From NCBI RefSeq assembly GCF_030056705.1, contig NZ_JASHIC010000027.1, positions 62,001 to 126,000 on the forward strand: 64,000 nucleotides of DNA, given 5' to 3'. A program made the position numbers and the translations under genes. The stretch is from Flectobacillus longus. GTDB lineage: Bacteria; Bacteroidota; Bacteroidia; Cytophagales; Spirosomataceae. Of this stretch, positions 61,933 to 64,000 are shown one piece after another (the stretch's first letter is position 1; the number at the start of each line of letters is the position of its first letter). The notes below the pieces were generated by a model that was not told where the DNA came from, did not search any database, and was given only the letters and a program-made list of their open reading frames with translations.

Positions 61933-64000
61933 ATGAAAATAACGAATTACTTCATCAAAACCTTAGCTATCCTTGGTTTGGCAAGTTCGGGGGCTTTGGC
62001 TCAATCAGAACTTTTTCCTAATGCCAATCAAAAGTGGGTAGACTCTGTATTTAAAACGCTAACAGTTGACCAAAAGATTGGACAATTGATGATGCCCCGT
62101 GCCAATTACAATGCTACCTACGATACCACGCGCCTCAATCAAATTGTAAGAGATTATCATGTAGGTGGTTTGGTATTCTTTGCAGGAAATCCTAGTAAAC
62201 AAGCAGTATTGGTCAACAAGCTACAAGCTATGGCCAAAGTGCCCATGTTAATTGGAATGGACTTAGAGTGGGGGTTAAGCATGCGTCTTGATAGTACAAC
62301 GCGTTTTCCTTATCAAATGGCTTTAGGTGCAATGCAAGGCAATACCCCACTACTCGAAGAAATGGGTTATCAAATTGCTCTTCAGTGCAAGCGTATAGGC
62401 GTGCATGTGAATTATGCGCCTGTGGTAGATATCAACAACAATCCCAATAACCCTGTTATCAACTTCCGCTCGTTTGGCGAAAACAAATACCAAGTAACGC
62501 AAAAGGCCATTGCTTACATGAAAGGCTTACAACGTGGCGGGGTTATTACATCAGCCAAGCACTTTCCTGGACATGGCGATACAGGCACTGACTCTCATTA
62601 TGATTTGCCTTTGATTAGTCATAATCGTACTCGATTAGATTCATTAGAGTTGTATCCTTATCGCGAACTTATCAAAAATGGTTTGCAAGGAGTAATGGTC
62701 GCTCACTTGAATATCCCATCGTTGGATACTACCAAAAACTTAGCTTCGACGCTTTCTAGAAAAGTAGTGACTGATTTATTGCGTAAAGAGTTAAACTTCA
62801 AAGGTTTGGTATTTACCGATGCTATGGATATGCAAGGTGCGGTGAAGTTTTTCCCAGAAGGAACTGCCAATGTAAAAGCGATTCTTGCAGGAAACGATAT
62901 TCTTGAAACCTTTGTAGATGTCCCTGCGGCATTTAATGCTATCAAAAAAGCACTTTTGAGTGGCGAAATTTCTCAATCTGATATCGACGAACGTGTAAAA
63001 AGAATTCTTTTGGCTAAATCATGGGCAGGATTAGATAAATACAAACCGATTGATACCAAAAACTTGATTGATGACCTAAATCCTCGCTTTTCAGATTTAC
63101 TCAATCGTCAGTTGGCAGTCAATACAGTTACTTTACTTCGTAACAAAAAAGATATTATTCCTTTACAAAACCTAGATACGTTGAAAATTGCCTCTTTGGT
63201 TATTGGAACACCTGCTTTTGGCTCGAAACCTGTAACAGATTTTCAGAAAATGCTGGGCAATTACACGGCTGTAGAGCATTTTAACTTAGACGAAAACTCG
63301 GCTGATAGTACAATTGCAAAAGTTGAGGAGGCTCTCAAATCGTACAACTTGGTGATTATGGGTGTGAACGGGCAAAATATTCGTCCTGCCAAAAACTACA
63401 ATATTCTACCAAAAACTCAAGAGCTAGTAAAGAGATTTAGTAATGCCAAAACTATTATTACGCTTTTCTCAAACCCTTATACATTAGGTAAATTCGAAAA
63501 CTTAGAAAGTGCAGCTGCCTTAGTTCAAACTTTCCAAGAAACTCCGCACACACAAGAAGCGGCAGCACAAGCCATATTTGGAGCTACTCCTATTACAGGT
63601 AAACTTCCTGTGACGGTAAATACTGCTTTCAAGTATAATGATGGTATTTCGACCAAAGCCCTTCAACGTTTTGAATATACAGTTCCAGAGGCAGTAGGGA
63701 TAGATTCAAAATATTTAGGCGCTCGTATTGACTCAATTGTAACCACAGCCATCGACCGTAAAGCAACGCCTGGTGCAGTGGTTTTAGTCGCTAAAAATGG
63801 TAAAGTAATTTTCCACAAAGCTTATGGGAAACATACGTATGAGGGCACTCAAAAGGTAGCTTTAACTGATTTATATGACTTGGCTTCGGTTACCAAAATT
63901 AGCACTTCGGTAGCAGCGATGATGCGTATGAGCGATGAAGGAAAATTCTCTTTGAGCAGTACCATGGGCGATATGATTCCTGACTGGAAAAATTCCAATA
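61933..64000 (+). CDS. NagZ-like glycoside hydrolase fused to serine beta-lactamase-type domain (partial)
   Basis: The frame from the ATG at 61933 stays open to the window end (689 codons, 3' end missing). A signal peptide (TLAILGLASSGALAQ) directs export. Residues about 30-370 are a GH3 catalytic domain with KHFPGHGDTGTDSHYDLP at 209-226, whose Asp/His loop is that of beta-N-acetylhexosaminidases (NagZ type), and GLVFTDAMDMQG, the nucleophile region. Residues about 380-570 look like the GH3 C-terminal domain. From about 590 a beta-lactamase/DD-peptidase-type domain begins with ASVTK (Ser652, Lys655). Both parts could act on peptidoglycan in the periplasm. Its later motifs lie beyond the window. 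Confidence 0.9.
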   Translation, partial: MKITNYFIKTLAILGLASSGALAQSELFPNANQKWVDSVFKTLTVDQKIGQLMMPRANYNATYDTTRLNQIVRDYHVGGLVFFAGNPSKQAVLVNKLQAMAKVPMLIGMDLEWGLSMRLDSTTRFPYQMALGAMQGNTPLLEEMGYQIALQCKRIGVHVNYAPVVDINNNPNNPVINFRSFGENKYQVTQKAIAYMKGLQRGGVITSAKHFPGHGDTGTDSHYDLPLISHNRTRLDSLELYPYRELIKNGLQGVMVAHLNIPSLDTTKNLASTLSRKVVTDLLRKELNFKGLVFTDAMDMQGAVKFFPEGTANVKAILAGNDILETFVDVPAAFNAIKKALLSGEISQSDIDERVKRILLAKSWAGLDKYKPIDTKNLIDDLNPRFSDLLNRQLAVNTVTLLRNKKDIIPLQNLDTLKIASLVIGTPAFGSKPVTDFQKMLGNYTAVEHFNLDENSADSTIAKVEEALKSYNLVIMGVNGQNIRPAKNYNILPKTQELVKRFSNAKTIITLFSNPYTLGKFENLESAAALVQTFQETPHTQEAAAQAIFGATPITGKLPVTVNTAFKYNDGISTKALQRFEYTVPEAVGIDSKYLGARIDSIVTTAIDRKATPGAVVLVAKNGKVIFHKAYGKHTYEGTQKVALTDLYDLASVTKISTSVAAMMRMSDEGKFSLSSTMGDMIPDWKNSN

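Overview
This is a low-GC stretch of a Bacteroidota chromosome, most likely order Cytophagales (Spirosomaceae/Cytophagaceae type). The evidence is the many start sites preceded by the Bacteroidota promoter form TAnnTTTG (often TAnnTTTGCA) in place of Shine-Dalgarno sites, many signal-peptide and lipobox proteins, two outer-membrane OmpA proteins with TPR, PD40 and carboxypeptidase-like domains resembling PorE of type IX secretion, LytTR and TPR-HTH regulators, and a ThuA/glucose-dehydrogenase/PKD/cytochrome c/CBM giant protein. The genus cannot be fixed from sequence alone. No rRNA, tRNA, CRISPR array, transposase or phage gene was seen.

Layout. 0-5.6 kb: XRE regulator, prfA, two small lipoproteins, GH3-family enzyme and rnhB. 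5.6-15.4 kb: PorE-like protein 1, glycerol facilitator, ruvB, membrane protein, dihydroorotase, PorE-like protein 2. 15.9-20.6 kb: RluB-type pseudouridine synthase with a long tandem-repeat N-terminus, AraC regulator, acyl-CoA dehydrogenase. 21-28 kb: mreBCD, ECF sigma factor with a small putative anti-sigma protein, gmk, nadD, an SDR-like protein and a secreted protein. 28-36 kb: LytTR membrane regulator, the 1123-residue oxidoreductase fusion, penicillin acylase, a DPRNPYD-repeat secreted protein. 36-41 kb: TerC, two paralogous secreted proteins, a coiled-coil pair. 41-51.7 kb: acyltransferase, GT-C-like membrane protein, DEAD helicase, TPR protein, glycerol kinase, a membrane-anchored Ppx/GppA-like protein, an Nramp-like transporter, VF530, RluA-type synthase, RRM protein. 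52-64 kb: a membrane-tethered TPR-HTH regulator, then two copies of a beta-barrel plus large-lipoprotein cassette with a solo lipoprotein domain and an amino-acid permease between them, and finally a NagZ-like GH3/serine-hydrolase fusion cut by the window end.

Functional links: glpF (8.7 kb) and glpK (46 kb) form a glycerol uptake/phosphorylation pair although far apart; mreBCD builds the elongasome scaffold; the ECF sigma factor and its neighbour look like a regulatory pair. The best candidate for an undescribed system is the duplicated outer-membrane barrel/lipoprotein cassette at 54.6-61.8 kb, with its possible membrane-bound regulator just upstream. A second candidate is the TerC/secreted paralogs/coiled-coil cluster at 36-41 kb.

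Intergenic DNA is rich in dispersed repeats. One is a composite family whose perfect hairpin (loop ACTCA in three copies) sits mostly between convergent genes. Another is a MITE-like element of about 190 bp with terminal inverted repeats. A third is a palindrome built on GGCACAAAGTG. Assignments rest on reading motifs by eye; no database search was possible.
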